A stretch of DNA of 64,000 bases from Zavarzinia aquatilis (GCF_003173035.1 NZ_QGLE01000007.1:1-64000); one strand, 5' to 3'. Positions 7,813 to 17,431 are shown, numbered from the stretch's first letter. A program made the numbers and translations. The notes: generated by a model not told the origin, from the sequence alone.

Positions 7813-9556
7813 CGGGGACGAGTTTCTCCGGCGCCAGCCCCTTCTCGAGCTTGCCCTCGATCAGCGGCTTCTGCTCGTCGTCGGGTTTCAGCGCCAGCGC
7901 GGTGCGCCATTGAAACTCCGCTTCCAGCTTGCGGCCGACCGCCCAATAGGCATCGCCCAGATGGTCGTTCACCGTGGGATCGCCCGGCTTCAGATGCACC
8001 GCTTTTTCCAGCGTCTCGACCGCCTCGGCGAAACGGCCCTGGCGGAAATAAACCCAGCCCAGGCTGTCGACGATGTAACCGTCATCCGGACGGTCGTTCA
8101 CGGCCTTGACGAGCATGGTCTCGGCCCGCTTCAGGTTGCGTCCCTGTTCGACCCAGGAATAGGCGAGATAGTTGAGCACGCTCGGCTGATCCGGGCGCAG
8201 TTCGAGCGCCTGCATCAGATCGACCTCCGCCGCCTGCCATTGGCGCGACCGCTCGAGACAGATCCCGCGCGAGAACCAGATGCTCCAGTAACGGGGATCG
8301 GGGCCGCCGATCGTCTCGATCGCCTCGCCATAGACATCGGCGGCGGCGGCGAAATCCTCGCGCTCGCGCAGAATGTCGCCCTTGGCGACCAGGGCCTCGA
8401 TGATCTGGTTGCCAGAGGCGATACGCTTGTCGAGAAGCGCCAGCGCCTCATCGGCGCCTCCCGCCTGGGACAGCAGCATGGCATAGCGGATTTCCGCCAT
8501 GGGCCGCAGCTCCGAGCCTTCGGGAATGGCGCGGAACAGCGCCATCGCCGCGTCCTTGTCGCCGATTTCCTCGAAGGTTTCGGCCAGCAGGGCCTGGGCT
8601 TCCGGGAAATTGGGCTTCGCCATGGTCGCAAGGCGGAGGTAGACGAGAACGGGTTCGTTCGCGCCGCCCTGGGTCAGCAGACTGGCGATGCCATACATGG
8701 CCTCGGCGACGCCCTCGACCGCGGTCGAGACCACGGGCGTCGGCGCGACGCCCGCCTCGGTCCGCTGAAGCGCGGCCGCGATCGAGAGGTTGTTGCTGGC
8801 CTTCAGCGCCGCGCGATAGAGCGCCCGCGCCGCGTCCTGATGGCCGTTGCTTTCGAGGAAGGCGCCTTCCGCCAGCAGCGTATGCACCCAGTTACCCGCG
8901 GGCGAAGCGCGCAGGGCCTCGAACGCCTTGGCGGCCAGCGCCGGCTGATTGCCGAAGGACGCGAGCAGCGCCGTGTGATAGAGCCTGAACGGCCGCACAC
9001 CCTGCGCATCGCCCAGCTTCTCCAGCGCCTTCAGGGCGCCGTCGGTATCGCCCGTACCGGCGATGGACCAGGCGATCAGGATCGGCCCGATGATGTCGAG
9101 CGCGGGATTGGACGTCAGGCTTTCCAGCCTCTTTCGTGCCTCGACATAGCGGCCGACGCGCATGTCGCCGATGGCGGCGACGAGGGGCGCGACCGTGTCG
9201 CTCGGCTCCAGGCGGGCGATGATCTCGGCATGTGTGGCGGCGTCGACATAGTCGCCGACGAGCAGGGCCGACATCATGGCCTGACGGCGCAGCAGCGTAT
9301 TGCCGGGATCGAGGCGCAGGGCACCGTCGTAGAGCAGTGCCGCGGCGGCCGAATCCTGCATACCGGCCGCGAGACGGGCCGACAGATAGGCGCCGGTCAG
9401 ACTGTGCACTTCGACCGCGTCAACCGACGCAGGGACGCCGTCCGACGTCGCGGCGCTGGGCATTCCGCAACCGGAAACGAGCAGACCGGCAATGAGGGAA
9501 ATGGCGAGACCGCGACGCCCGACAGTCCGTCGCCCGAGCTTGGAACCTGTTTTCAT
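7802..9556 (-). CDS. Tetratricopeptide-repeat lipoprotein
   Basis: This 584-residue protein starts with a lipoprotein signal (hydrophobic segment after RRTVGRRG, lipobox LVSGC near residue 26). About twelve TPR-like helix pairs follow, many with the A-L-xx-D/N-P ending (for example LRLDPGNTLLRRQ, LELRPDQPSVLNYLAYSW, VHLKPGDPTVNDHLGDAYWAVG). TPR lipoproteins usually act as scaffolds in outer-membrane or envelope assembly; a specific role cannot be assigned. The ATG at 9556 is chosen because the signal peptide follows directly. The gene is the first of a coupled operon with ispE and a lipoprotein hydrolase. It lies 109 nt downstream of the ETF-QO gene, separated by a strong hairpin. Confidence 0.85.
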   Translation of the reverse strand: MKTGSKLGRRTVGRRGLAISLIAGLLVSGCGMPSAATSDGVPASVDAVEVHSLTGAYLSARLAAGMQDSAAAALLYDGALRLDPGNTLLRRQAMMSALLVGDYVDAATHAEIIARLEPSDTVAPLVAAIGDMRVGRYVEARKRLESLTSNPALDIIGPILIAWSIAGTGDTDGALKALEKLGDAQGVRPFRLYHTALLASFGNQPALAAKAFEALRASPAGNWVHTLLAEGAFLESNGHQDAARALYRAALKASNNLSIAAALQRTEAGVAPTPVVSTAVEGVAEAMYGIASLLTQGGANEPVLVYLRLATMAKPNFPEAQALLAETFEEIGDKDAAMALFRAIPEGSELRPMAEIRYAMLLSQAGGADEALALLDKRIASGNQIIEALVAKGDILREREDFAAAADVYGEAIETIGGPDPRYWSIWFSRGICLERSRQWQAAEVDLMQALELRPDQPSVLNYLAYSWVEQGRNLKRAETMLVKAVNDRPDDGYIVDSLGWVYFRQGRFAEAVETLEKAVHLKPGDPTVNDHLGDAYWAVGRKLEAEFQWRTALALKPDDEQKPLIEGKLEKGLAPEKLVPGAD

Positions 9557-9608
9557 GGTGGCCAATTTAACCGCAAGTGCCCCTTTGCAACAGGTCCAAG
9601 TCACCGAT

Positions 9609-9641
9609 GTCGCCGCGTATCCCTTGGAGGGACGCGGCGAC
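9609..9641. other. Strong hairpin between ETF-QO and TPR genes
   Basis: GTCGCCGCGT (9609-9618) pairs perfectly with ACGCGGCGAC (9632-9641). Inside it CCCT (9621-9624) pairs with AGGG (9628-9631), leaving a 3-nt loop. No T-run follows on either strand. It could be a processing or mRNA-stabilising structure, or a weak terminator. Confidence 0.6.
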
Positions 9642-9665
9642 ACCGTAAAGATTACAACTTACAGA

Positions 9666-11315
9666 TTACATATTCGGATAATTGGGACCGCCACCGCCTT
9701 CCGGCACCACCCAGTTGATGTTCTGGGTCGGATCCTTGATGTCGCAGGTCTTGCAGTGCACACAGTTCTGCGCGTTGATCTGCAGCCGCGGCTCGCCCTT
9801 GTCCTGTCCGACGATCTCGTAGACGCCGGCCGGGCAGTAGCGCTGTTCCGGCGCGTCGTATTCCGCGAGATTGATGCGGATCGGCACCGTCGGGTCCTTC
9901 AGCGTCAGATGGATCGGCTGGTCTTCCTCATGGTTGGTGTTCGACAGGAACACCGAGGACAGGCGATCGAAGCTGATCTTGCCGTCGGGCTTCGGGTATT
10001 CGATCCTGGGCGCGTTCTTCGCCTTCACCAGCGACGTATTGTCCGGGTGATGGCCGAGGGTCCAGGGCAGCGGCAGGCCAAGATGGCTCATCCACATGTC
10101 GAAGCCGCCGTAGATCGTGCCCTTCACCGTGCCCCACTTCAGGGCCGGGCGGACGTTGCGGACCTTGAACAGCTCGTCGTGAACCCACGAGGTCGAGAAC
10201 TTGTTCGCGTAATCCGACAACTCGTCATGACCCTCACGACCGGCTTCCAGCGCCTCGAAGGCGGCTTCGGCGGCCATCATGCCGGTCTTCATGGCGTTGT
10301 GGCTGCCCTTGATGCGGGGCACGTTGACGAAGCCGGCGGAGCAGCCGATCAGCACGCCGCCCGGGAAGGTCAGCTTCGGGATCGACTGGTAACCGCCCTC
10401 GTTGATGGCGCGGGCGCCATAGGCGATGCGCTTGCCGCCCTCGAAAAAGCCGCGGATATCCGGGTGGGTCTTGAAACGCTGGAATTCCTCGAACGGCGAG
10501 AGATAGGGGTTCCAGTAGTCGAGGGCGACGACATAGCCGACCGCGACCTGATTGTCCTCGAGGTGGTAAAGGAAGGCGCCGCCCGCGGTCTTCTTGTCCA
10601 GCGGCCAGCCCTGGGCGTGCATCACGAGGCCTTCGCGGTGCTTCGCCGGGTCGATCTGCCACAATTCCTTGATGCCGATGCCATAGGTCTGCGGCTGCTT
10701 GCCCTCGCGCAGGCCATAATGCGCGATGATTTCCTTGGACAGGCTGCCGCGCACGCCTTCGGCGAAGAAGGTGTATTTGGCGTGAAGCTCGACACCCGGG
10801 GTATAGGTGTCCTTGTGGTGACCGTCGCGGCCGATGCCCATGTCGCCGGTGGCGACGCCCTTCACCGAGCCATCCTCGTGATAGAGCACTTCGGCGGCGG
10901 CGAAGCCCGGATAGATCTCGACGCCGAGTTCCTCGGCCTGGGCGGCGAGCCAGCGGCAGACGTTGCCGAGGCTGACGATATAGTTACCGTGGTTGTGCAT
11001 GAAGCCGGGCATGATGAAGCCGGGCAGCGAAACCGACTTCTTCTCGGTCAGCACCAGCCACTTGTCCTCGATCACCGGCGTGTTCAGGGGCGCGCCGCGC
11101 TCCTTCCAGTCGGGCAGCAGCTCGTTCAGCGCCTTCGGATCAAGCACGGCCCCGGAGAGAATATGGGCGCCGACCTCGGAGCCCTTCTCGATCACGCAGA
11201 CCGTGTAGTCCTTGCCTTGCTCGGCACAGAGCTGCTTGAACTTGATCGCCGCCGACAGGCCAGCCGGCCCTGCGCCGACAATGACCACATCGAACTCCAT
11301 CGCCTCGCGTTCCAT
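9666..11315 (-). CDS. Electron transfer flavoprotein-ubiquinone oxidoreductase
   Basis: ETF-QO passes electrons from reduced electron transfer flavoprotein to ubiquinone in the inner membrane. It thus links fatty-acid and amino-acid dehydrogenases to respiration. The protein has 549 residues, the usual length. It shows the N-terminal FAD site [15 protein letters not shown], the central [24 protein letters not shown] and a C-terminal ferredoxin-like domain. The 4Fe-4S cysteines are in RYCPAG and [12 protein letters not shown]. The ATG at 11315 is preceded by a near-perfect GGAGGAGGG ribosome-binding site. The open frame continues to 12209, but only as an antisense shadow of the uracil-DNA glycosylase gene. 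Divergent from that gene. Confidence 0.96.
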   Translation of the reverse strand: MEREAMEFDVVIVGAGPAGLSAAIKFKQLCAEQGKDYTVCVIEKGSEVGAHILSGAVLDPKALNELLPDWKERGAPLNTPVIEDKWLVLTEKKSVSLPGFIMPGFMHNHGNYIVSLGNVCRWLAAQAEELGVEIYPGFAAAEVLYHEDGSVKGVATGDMGIGRDGHHKDTYTPGVELHAKYTFFAEGVRGSLSKEIIAHYGLREGKQPQTYGIGIKELWQIDPAKHREGLVMHAQGWPLDKKTAGGAFLYHLEDNQVAVGYVVALDYWNPYLSPFEEFQRFKTHPDIRGFFEGGKRIAYGARAINEGGYQSIPKLTFPGGVLIGCSAGFVNVPRIKGSHNAMKTGMMAAEAAFEALEAGREGHDELSDYANKFSTSWVHDELFKVRNVRPALKWGTVKGTIYGGFDMWMSHLGLPLPWTLGHHPDNTSLVKAKNAPRIEYPKPDGKISFDRLSSVFLSNTNHEEDQPIHLTLKDPTVPIRINLAEYDAPEQRYCPAGVYEIVGQDKGEPRLQINAQNCVHCKTCDIKDPTQNINWVVPEGGGGPNYPNM

Positions 11316-11417
11316 TAGCCCTCCTCCTAACCCCGCTATGCCCTGAATCTGGTCTGGCCCGGCCTTTCGGCCCCAAGATGTGAAGCGGGAACATAGCGTC
11401 AGTGCTATTGTCAATCC

Positions 11418-12245
11418 ATGGATCAAATCACAGAAATCGGGACAATCCTCGAATGGTATCTGTCGGTCGGGGTCGACGAGGCCCTGTCCGATGTCCCGAT
11501 CGACCGTTTCGAGACCTCGCGGCAGGCCCTCGCCCGCGCGCCCGCGCCCGCGCCGGAGCGTCCCGCTTCCCCTGCGTCCGCGCCGGTTTCCACGGGCGCG
11601 CAGGGTTTTGCGTCGCGTCCACCCGCTGCGGCTCGCGCTCCCGCGCCGGCCGAGACCGCGGCGGCGGCCAGCGCCCGCGAACTCGCCGCCGCCTGCGACG
11701 ATATTGCCGCCCTCGAAGCGGCGATTCGGGCCTTCGAGGGCTGCCCGCTCAAGGCCGGGGCGCTGAACACGGTGATCGCCGACGGCACCTTCGGGGCCGA
11801 CCTGATGCTGATCGGCGAAGCGCCGGGGGCGGACGAGGATCGCCTGGGCAAGCCTTTCGTCGGCCGCGCCGGCCAGTTGCTGGACAAGATGCTGGCCGCC
11901 ATCGGGCGCGACCGGGCGCGCGATGCCTATATCGCCAACATCCTGTTCTGGCGCCCACCCGCCAACCGCAAGCCTGATCCGGTCGAGACCGCCGCCTGCC
12001 TGCCCTTCGTCGAGCGGCTGATCGAACTGTCGAAACCCAAGGCGATCCTCCTCCTCGGCGCGACGCCGACCTCGGCCCTGCTCGGCCTCGGCGACGGCAT
12101 CACCAGGACACGCGGGCGCTGGCACGACTGGCGCGGCATTCCCGCGATGCCGACCCTGCACCCGGCCTATCTGCTGCGCCAGCCCCAAGCCAAGCGCGAG
12201 GCCTGGCACGACCTGCTGGCGGTGCGCCGCCGTCTGCTGGACTGA
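11418..12245 (+). CDS. Family-4-type uracil-DNA glycosylase with reduced cysteine set
   Basis: The enzyme excises uracil from DNA to start base-excision repair. The C-terminal catalytic domain (about 100-275) has motif [23 protein letters not shown] and motif [12 protein letters not shown]. An Ala/Pro-rich region at 41-80 forms a linker after a short N-terminal helix. Classical family-4 enzymes bind a 4Fe-4S cluster with four Cys (CxxC, KCRPP, and one more). Here only C109 and C194 remain; F106 and W179 stand at the other two positions. From memory this two-Cys form is common in alphaproteobacteria. Whether a cluster is bound is open. The gene is divergent from ETF-QO. Confidence 0.9.
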   Translation: MDQITEIGTILEWYLSVGVDEALSDVPIDRFETSRQALARAPAPAPERPASPASAPVSTGAQGFASRPPAAARAPAPAETAAAASARELAAACDDIAALEAAIRAFEGCPLKAGALNTVIADGTFGADLMLIGEAPGADEDRLGKPFVGRAGQLLDKMLAAIGRDRARDAYIANILFWRPPANRKPDPVETAACLPFVERLIELSKPKAILLLGATPTSALLGLGDGITRTRGRWHDWRGIPAMPTLHPAYLLRQPQAKREAWHDLLAVRRRLLD

Positions 12246-12321
12246 CGAATCGATCCGGCTTGGCAGAAGTCGCCGGCTGCCTTACCCTCTGCCCGGGGAT
12301 TTGCACGGGCAAGGCACGTGA

Positions 12322-14136
12322 ATGGGGTTTAAGGCACGGACAGGCCGTGGAATGGCGCGGCGCTGGCGCGGTATCGCGACGGCGACCGCATTGTCATGTC
12401 TTGCGCTTCCCGCCTTGGCCACGGCGGCGGAAACCCTGCCCGGCAAGGCCATCGCGGGTGACGGCGTGTTGGCCGAAACCAAGCCCCTGCACAATCTCTC
12501 GCGCGAGGATCTTCGCCGGTACCGCGCCGCCTTCGACGCGCAGCAGCGCGGCGATTACGCCGAGGCGGACCGCCAGATCGCCAATCTCGACGATCTGATG
12601 CTGGTCGGGCACCTGCTGCGCGAGCGCTATCTGGACACGGCGCGCTACAGCGCCAGCCAGCGGGAGCTGGCCGAATGGCTCGCCGCCTACGACGAGTTGC
12701 CGGGTTACGAGGAAGTCGAGGCGCTGGCCGCGGCCGCGACGCCATCCGGCGCGGGCGACGGTTTCGCCGCCTCGCGCGGGACCGTCGGCGCTCTCGACAT
12801 GATGGCCTCCCCGCTCGACATGATGCCGCTCGAGCCGCGCGGCCGGGACGATGCCTCGCGCACCGGCGTCACGCGCGCCATCGCGCCGCGCATCGCCGCC
12901 GCCTTGCGCGCGGACCGGCCGGATCAGGCCGTCCAGCTGCTGGAGGAGCCCAGGGTGGGCGGTCGCCTCGACCCGCTGGAACAGGAAATAGCCCGGGCCG
13001 ATATCGCCTTTCATTACTATCGGATGGGCGACGACCGTTCGGCCTACGAGCTTGCTTCCGCCGTCGCCGATCGCTCGCGCGCCGAAGTGCCGATGGCGGA
13101 CTGGACCGCTGGCCTCGCCGCCTGGCGTCTGGGTGAGCCGGAGCGGGCGGGGATTCACTTCGCGGCGCTCGCCGAAGCGGACAATGTCTCGGTCTGGGTT
13201 GTTTCGGCCGCCGCCTTCTGGGCAGCGCGCGCCGATCTCGTCGCCGGCCGGCCGGAGCGTGTGCTCGATCACCTCAGCATCGCCGCCGCCTACCCCAACA
13301 GTTTCTATGGCCTGATGGCGACGCGCCTGCTCGGACGCGACATCGCCGCGACGCCTGATCTTGGCCAGATCGACGCCCGTTCGCTGAATGCCCTCGCCTT
13401 CGATCCTTCGGTCCAGCGCGCCGCCGCCCTCGCCGCCATCGGCGAGAGCGATCTCGCCAGCGCCGAATTGGGCCAGATGCGCGCCCGCCTGTCGCCGACC
13501 GAGACCTCGGGCATCGACGCCCTCGCCGTCCGCCTCGGCCTCGTCGATCCGGCCAGTCATGGCAGTGGCCGCTATCCGGTGCCCGCCTGGCGGCCCAGCG
13601 AGGGGTTGCGCGTCGACCGCGCCCTGCTCTTCGCCTTCGCCAAGCAGGAATCCGGTTTCAATGTCCACGCGCGCAGTCCGGTGGGCGCCATCGGCCTGAT
13701 GCAGCTGATGCCGGCGACCGCCCGCATCGTCGCCGACCGCCGCGGCCTCGACCTTGGCCGCAAGATGCAGAATCTGACCGACCCGGGGATCAACCTCAGC
13801 CTCGGTCAGGCCTATATCGAAATGCTGATGGGCAGCGCGGATATCGGCAACAATCTGTTCCTCGTCGCCGCCTCCTACAACGCCGGGCCCGGCGCCGCGA
13901 TCAAATGGCTGGACGAGGTGAAATACAACGGCGACCCCCTGCTCTTCATCGAGAGCATTCCGGCCGCCGAAACCCGCCTGTTCATCGAGCGCATCCTGGC
14001 CAATTTCTGGATTTATCAGGCCCGCCTCGGCCAGACCCTGGAAACCCTCGATGCCGCGGCCTCGGGCGGCTGGCCGATCTATGTCCCGCAGGATCGGGAT
14101 GCCATTCGCATCGGCACGAAACGCAATGCCGGTTGA
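12322..14136 (+). CDS. Soluble lytic murein transglycosylase (Slt70-like)
   Basis: Lytic transglycosylases cleave the MurNAc-GlcNAc bond in peptidoglycan to give 1,6-anhydro-MurNAc ends. The protein has 604 residues. A Sec signal peptide ends near ALATAAE, and a long alpha-superhelical region spans about 40-430. A C-terminal SLT domain (about 440-560) follows. The catalytic Glu is in FAKQESGF, followed by SPVGAIGLMQLMPATA and the substrate-binding ASYNAGPGA. It therefore acts in the periplasm. The start is ATG 12322; a second ATG at 12352 in frame is also possible. The last 11 nt overlap moaB. Confidence 0.92.
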   Translation: MGFKARTGRGMARRWRGIATATALSCLALPALATAAETLPGKAIAGDGVLAETKPLHNLSREDLRRYRAAFDAQQRGDYAEADRQIANLDDLMLVGHLLRERYLDTARYSASQRELAEWLAAYDELPGYEEVEALAAAATPSGAGDGFAASRGTVGALDMMASPLDMMPLEPRGRDDASRTGVTRAIAPRIAAALRADRPDQAVQLLEEPRVGGRLDPLEQEIARADIAFHYYRMGDDRSAYELASAVADRSRAEVPMADWTAGLAAWRLGEPERAGIHFAALAEADNVSVWVVSAAAFWAARADLVAGRPERVLDHLSIAAAYPNSFYGLMATRLLGRDIAATPDLGQIDARSLNALAFDPSVQRAAALAAIGESDLASAELGQMRARLSPTETSGIDALAVRLGLVDPASHGSGRYPVPAWRPSEGLRVDRALLFAFAKQESGFNVHARSPVGAIGLMQLMPATARIVADRRGLDLGRKMQNLTDPGINLSLGQAYIEMLMGSADIGNNLFLVAASYNAGPGAAIKWLDEVKYNGDPLLFIESIPAAETRLFIERILANFWIYQARLGQTLETLDAAASGGWPIYVPQDRDAIRIGTKRNAG

Positions 14137-14644
14137 CCCCTCGCGCGTCTTCAGGCCGGTGCGCATCGCCGTCCTGACCATTTCCGATACAAGGACGCCG
14201 GCCGAAGATCGCTCGGGCGATACGCTGGTCGAACGGCTGACCGCCGACGGCCATATCCTCGCCGCCCGCGACCTCGTCACCGACGATGCCCCGGCCATCG
14301 AAGCGCGGCTGCGCGCCTTCATCGCCGACCCGACAGTCGAGGTGGTGATCTCCACCGGCGGCACCGGCATCACGAGACGCGATGTGACGCCGGAAGCCTT
14401 CCGCGCCGTGTTCGAGAAGGAAATCGAGGGCTTCGGCGAATTGTTCCGCTGGCTGTCCTACGCCAAGATCGGCACCTCGACCATCCAGTCGCGGGCCGTT
14501 GGCGGCATTGCCGGCCGCACCTTGCTGTTCGCCGTGCCCGGCTCCCCCTCTGCCTGCCGGGATGCCTGGGACGACATCCTGAAAACCCAGCTCGACAGCC
14601 GCTTCCGGCCCTGCAATTTCGTCGAGCTGATGGACCGCTTCTGA
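14126..14644 (+). CDS. moaB: MoaB/Mog-type molybdenum cofactor protein
   Basis: MoaB/MogA family proteins bind molybdopterin. Mog-type members adenylate it before metal insertion, and MoaB may serve the same purpose. The 172-residue protein has RIAVLTISDTRTPAEDRSGD at the N-terminus. The active-site pattern VVISTGGTGITRRDVTPEA and the late FAVPGSPSACRDAW loop are also present. The start is the ATG at 14126, inside the last codons of the lytic transglycosylase gene (11-nt overlap), so translation is likely coupled. No other molybdenum cofactor gene is in the window; the pairing with a murein hydrolase looks incidental. Confidence 0.92.
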   Translation: MPVDPSRVFRPVRIAVLTISDTRTPAEDRSGDTLVERLTADGHILAARDLVTDDAPAIEARLRAFIADPTVEVVISTGGTGITRRDVTPEAFRAVFEKEIEGFGELFRWLSYAKIGTSTIQSRAVGGIAGRTLLFAVPGSPSACRDAWDDILKTQLDSRFRPCNFVELMDRF

Positions 14645-14658
14645 GGAATTTTCCCCCC

Positions 14659-15657
14659 TCAAGCCCCGCCGGGCGCCAGCAATTCGTAAGACCGCAGGCG
14701 CGCCGCGAAGTCGTAGGTGATGGTTACCACCATCACTTCCTCCGCGCCCACACTGGCGGCGAGGCGGGCGATCCGCGCCTTGACCGTGGCGGCATCGCCC
14801 GAAATGCCGCGGGCGCCGACGAGGTCCAGCCGCTGGCGGGCGGCGGGCGGCAGATTGTCGAGGTCGATGCTTGCCGGATCCGGGAACGGCACATTGCGCC
14901 CGGCCAGCAGGTTCAGCACCCAGACGTCCCGTGTCCGCACCAGGAAGCGTGCCTCCTCCTCGGTATCGGCGGCGAGAGCGAAAAGCGCCAGCATCACCCG
15001 GGGCTTGTCGAACAGGCCGGGCCGGAAGCTGCGGCGATAGGTTTCGATCGCCTGTTCCAGATTGTCCGGGTTGATGAAATGGGCATAGCCGAAACCGGCC
15101 CCGATCGCCCCGGCATAGGCTGCCGAATCGCCGCCCGAGCCGAGCAGCCACAGGTCCGGCATCGACGGCCCCTGCGGCTGGGCATGGACCCGGGCAAAGG
15201 GATGCTGCGCATCCATCCGTCCCGTCAGGAAGGCACAGAGGTCCATCAGCTGTTCGGGAAAGACCTCGGGGCCATAGCCCTGCGGCCCGGGCCGCAGCGC
15301 GGCGGTGGTCAGCTGATCGCCGCCCGGCGCCCGGCCGAGGCCGAGGTCGATCCGGCCGGGGTAGAGAGTCTCCAGCATCCGGAAACTCTCGGCGACCTTG
15401 AGCGGCGCGTAATGCGACAGCATCACCCCGCCACTGCCGACCCTGATCTGCCCGGTGACGGCGGCGAGATGAGCGATCAGCACTTCCGGCACCGAACCCG
15501 CGAAAGCGGCCGAGGAATGATGCTCGGCGCACCAGAAGCGGTGATAGCCAAGGGCTTCGGCATGGCGCGCGAGGGCTATGGTCTCCGCCACCGCCTGCGC
15601 GGCGGTGCCGCCCACCCGGATCGGCGACTGGTCGAGAACCGACAGGCTGAACGCCAT
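14659..15657 (-). CDS. LLM-class flavin-dependent oxidoreductase
   Basis: Luciferase-like monooxygenases use reduced FMN and oxygen on varied substrates. The 332-residue protein has the family N-terminus LSVLDQSPIRVGGTAAQAV, and then ALGYHRFWCAEHHSSAAFAGSVPEV. The RIDLGLGRAPGGDQLT loop for the flavin phosphate follows. This subgroup is often annotated as MsnO8/alkanal-monooxygenase-like; the substrate is unknown. It follows the GST gene by 4 nt, so the two are probably co-transcribed. It is convergent with moaB. Confidence 0.9.
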   Translation of the reverse strand: MAFSLSVLDQSPIRVGGTAAQAVAETIALARHAEALGYHRFWCAEHHSSAAFAGSVPEVLIAHLAAVTGQIRVGSGGVMLSHYAPLKVAESFRMLETLYPGRIDLGLGRAPGGDQLTTAALRPGPQGYGPEVFPEQLMDLCAFLTGRMDAQHPFARVHAQPQGPSMPDLWLLGSGGDSAAYAGAIGAGFGYAHFINPDNLEQAIETYRRSFRPGLFDKPRVMLALFALAADTEEEARFLVRTRDVWVLNLLAGRNVPFPDPASIDLDNLPPAARQRLDLVGARGISGDAATVKARIARLAASVGAEEVMVVTITYDFAARLRSYELLAPGGA

Positions 15658-15661
15658 GGCC

Positions 15662-16288
15662 TCAGGCCGTCTTCGGCATCAGCGCATCGTCGAGCGCGGT
15701 CGCCCGGACATAGGCCGGGCGGGCGGCCAGACGCTGCCAATAAGCGGTGAAGGCCGGCCGCGCCTCGGTCATGCCGAACTGCAGGCCGAATCCGATCTGC
15801 GAGCCGAGATAGACATCGGCGGCGCTGAACGTCTCGCCCAGGATATAGGGGCCTTGCGAGACCGCGGCCTCGACCGTGTTCATCACGTCGGCGAAACAGC
15901 CATAGCCGACCATGGCGCGCTTGTCGGCCGGCACCTCGATCCCCATCGCCCGGTCGCCGAAGGAGGCTTCATAAGGGCCGGCGGCATAGAACAGCCAGCG
16001 GAAATAAGCGCCGCGCAAGGGGTCGCCGATGGCCGGCGCCAGGCCCGCCTCGGCATAGACATCGGCAAGATAGGCGCAGATCGCCGCGGTTTCCGTCACC
16101 ACCACGCCCTTGTGGACGATGGCCGGCACCTTGCCCATGGGATTGATCTTCAGATAGTCCGGCGCCTTCATGGTGGTGCCATAGTCGAGCACACGGGTCT
16201 CGTAGCTCGCCCCCGCCTCCTCCAGCATCCAGCGCACGATGCGGCCGCGCGACATCGGGTTGGTGTAGAGGATCAGATCGCCGGTCAT
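15662..16288 (-). CDS. Glutathione S-transferase family protein
   Basis: This 208-residue protein has the thioredoxin-like N-terminal domain (LILYTNPMSRGRIVRWMLEE, then the glutathione-binding MGKVPAIV and ETAAICAYLAD). An all-helical C-terminal domain (about 90-205) follows. Ser13 in NPMSRG may activate glutathione. It heads a two-gene operon with the flavin monooxygenase and is divergent from the DsbA-fold isomerase gene at 16384. This grouping of a GST, a kappa-GST-like isomerase and a monooxygenase suggests xenobiotic or aromatic metabolism, but that is inference. Confidence 0.9.
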   Translation of the reverse strand: MTGDLILYTNPMSRGRIVRWMLEEAGASYETRVLDYGTTMKAPDYLKINPMGKVPAIVHKGVVVTETAAICAYLADVYAEAGLAPAIGDPLRGAYFRWLFYAAGPYEASFGDRAMGIEVPADKRAMVGYGCFADVMNTVEAAVSQGPYILGETFSAADVYLGSQIGFGLQFGMTEARPAFTAYWQRLAARPAYVRATALDDALMPKTA

Positions 16289-16383
16289 GTTCGCTCCCCT
16301 TATTGTTGCGACGGGGAGTGTGTCACGGCGCCGTTCGGTGGCACCATGCGAAAAACGACAGGCAGACCCAAACGGGAGGGACC

Positions 16384-16989
16384 ATGCCCAGGCTCGAATT
16401 CTTCTTCGATATCTCCAGCCCCTGGACCTATCTCGCCTTCACCCGCATCGAGGCGGTGGCGGCCGAAGGCGGCGCCGACCTCGTGTTCCGGCCGATTCTG
16501 GTCGGCGGCGTGTTCAATGCCGTCAACGACAGCGTCTATGCCTGGCGGGAAAAGCCGAACCCGGTGAAGATGCGCTATTACCTGAAGGACATGGCCGACT
16601 GGGCGCGCGAGGCCGGCATCGAGATCGGCCAACCGCCGGTCTTCCCGGTCAACAGCGTCAAGGCGATGCGCGGCTGCTTCGTCGCCGAGGAGGCGGGCGT
16701 CCTCGTGCCCTATGCCCGCGCCCTGTTCGAGGCCTATTGGGGCCGGCTCGAGGATATCTCGCAGGACGAGGTCATCGTCCCCGTGCTGGACGAGGTCGGG
16801 TTGGAGCGCCGGGCCTTCTTCGACAAGATCAACAGCCCCGATTACAAGGCGCGCCTGCGGGACAACACCGAGGAGTTGATCGCCCGGGGCGGCTTCGGCT
16901 CCCCCACCATGTTCGTCGACGGCGCGGACATGTATTTCGGCAACGACCGCCTGCCCCTCGTCCTTTCAGCCCTGAAGCGGGCGGCGTGA
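16384..16989 (+). CDS. 2-hydroxychromene-2-carboxylate isomerase / kappa-GST-like protein
   Basis: The DsbA-fold protein of 201 residues begins LEFFFDISSPWTYLAFTRI, where Ser at the S-P-W position replaces the redox Cys of DsbA and binds glutathione. It also has FPVNSVKAMRGCFVAEE and the C-terminal GGFGSPTMFVDGADMYFGNDRLP motif. The best-known members isomerise 2-hydroxychromene-2-carboxylate in naphthalene breakdown. No other naphthalene genes are here, so the true substrate is uncertain. The ATG at 16384 follows GGGAGGGACC. Confidence 0.88.
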   Translation: MPRLEFFFDISSPWTYLAFTRIEAVAAEGGADLVFRPILVGGVFNAVNDSVYAWREKPNPVKMRYYLKDMADWAREAGIEIGQPPVFPVNSVKAMRGCFVAEEAGVLVPYARALFEAYWGRLEDISQDEVIVPVLDEVGLERRAFFDKINSPDYKARLRDNTEELIARGGFGSPTMFVDGADMYFGNDRLPLVLSALKRAA

Positions 16990-17085
16990 GTCTCCCCGCT
17001 CACCCCTTTGGCCAGGGTCGGGGTGAGGTGGGTCGGGAGGATGCCCGGGCGATTCAGGTCACCGTTTCCCTCCTTGCCCAACAAA

Positions 17086-17114
17086 CAAAAAGCCCCGCCG
17101 TCGCCGGCGGGGCT
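17086..17114 (-). terminator. Intrinsic terminator of the small acidic protein gene
   Basis: AGCCCCGCCG (17091-17100) pairs with CGGCGGGGCT (17105-17114) around a 4-nt loop. On the minus strand a run of T's follows. It is 23 nt beyond the stop of the gene at 17137. On the plus strand no T-run follows, so it is not obviously a terminator for the isomerase gene. Confidence 0.85.
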
Positions 17115-17136
17115 TCGATACGCGATCCCGGAAGGA

Positions 17137-17352
17137 TCAGTCGTCGTTGTCGGCTTCCTCGTCGAACTCGCCGTCTTCGTATTCGAGTTCGGCGATGAGG
17201 AGGACGGCGGAGTCGCCCTGGTCGTCCTCGATCACGTCGATGGCGCCGATTTCATAGACGTCGACTTCGTCTTCGTCGAACGGCATGGCGAGGCGCAGTT
17301 CAGTGTCGCCGTCGATCTTCGACAGCTCGGCAATAAGCTCGGAAACCTTCAT
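17137..17352 (-). CDS. Small acidic protein of unknown function
   Basis: I do not recognise this 71-residue protein. It begins MKVSELIAELSKIDGDTELRL, a helix followed by strand. The last third is strongly acidic, and the C-terminus ends FDEEADNDD. It has no signal peptide, Cys or membrane segment. The ATG at 17352 is preferred over one seven codons upstream because the recognisable fold-like start and an AGGA/AAAGGGG region precede it. It has its own terminator, which supports its being a real gene. Its N-terminal pattern resembles small conserved proteins of phages and bacteria, but no function can be assigned. Confidence 0.7.
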   Translation of the reverse strand: MKVSELIAELSKIDGDTELRLAMPFDEDEVDVYEIGAIDVIEDDQGDSAVLLIAELEYEDGEFDEEADNDD

Positions 17353-17431
17353 GGTCCTGATCCCCTTTGGCACGACCGGTAGAATCTTGCGCCGACCATA
17401 GCCGAGCCGCGTTGCAAGTCGAGGACTATTC

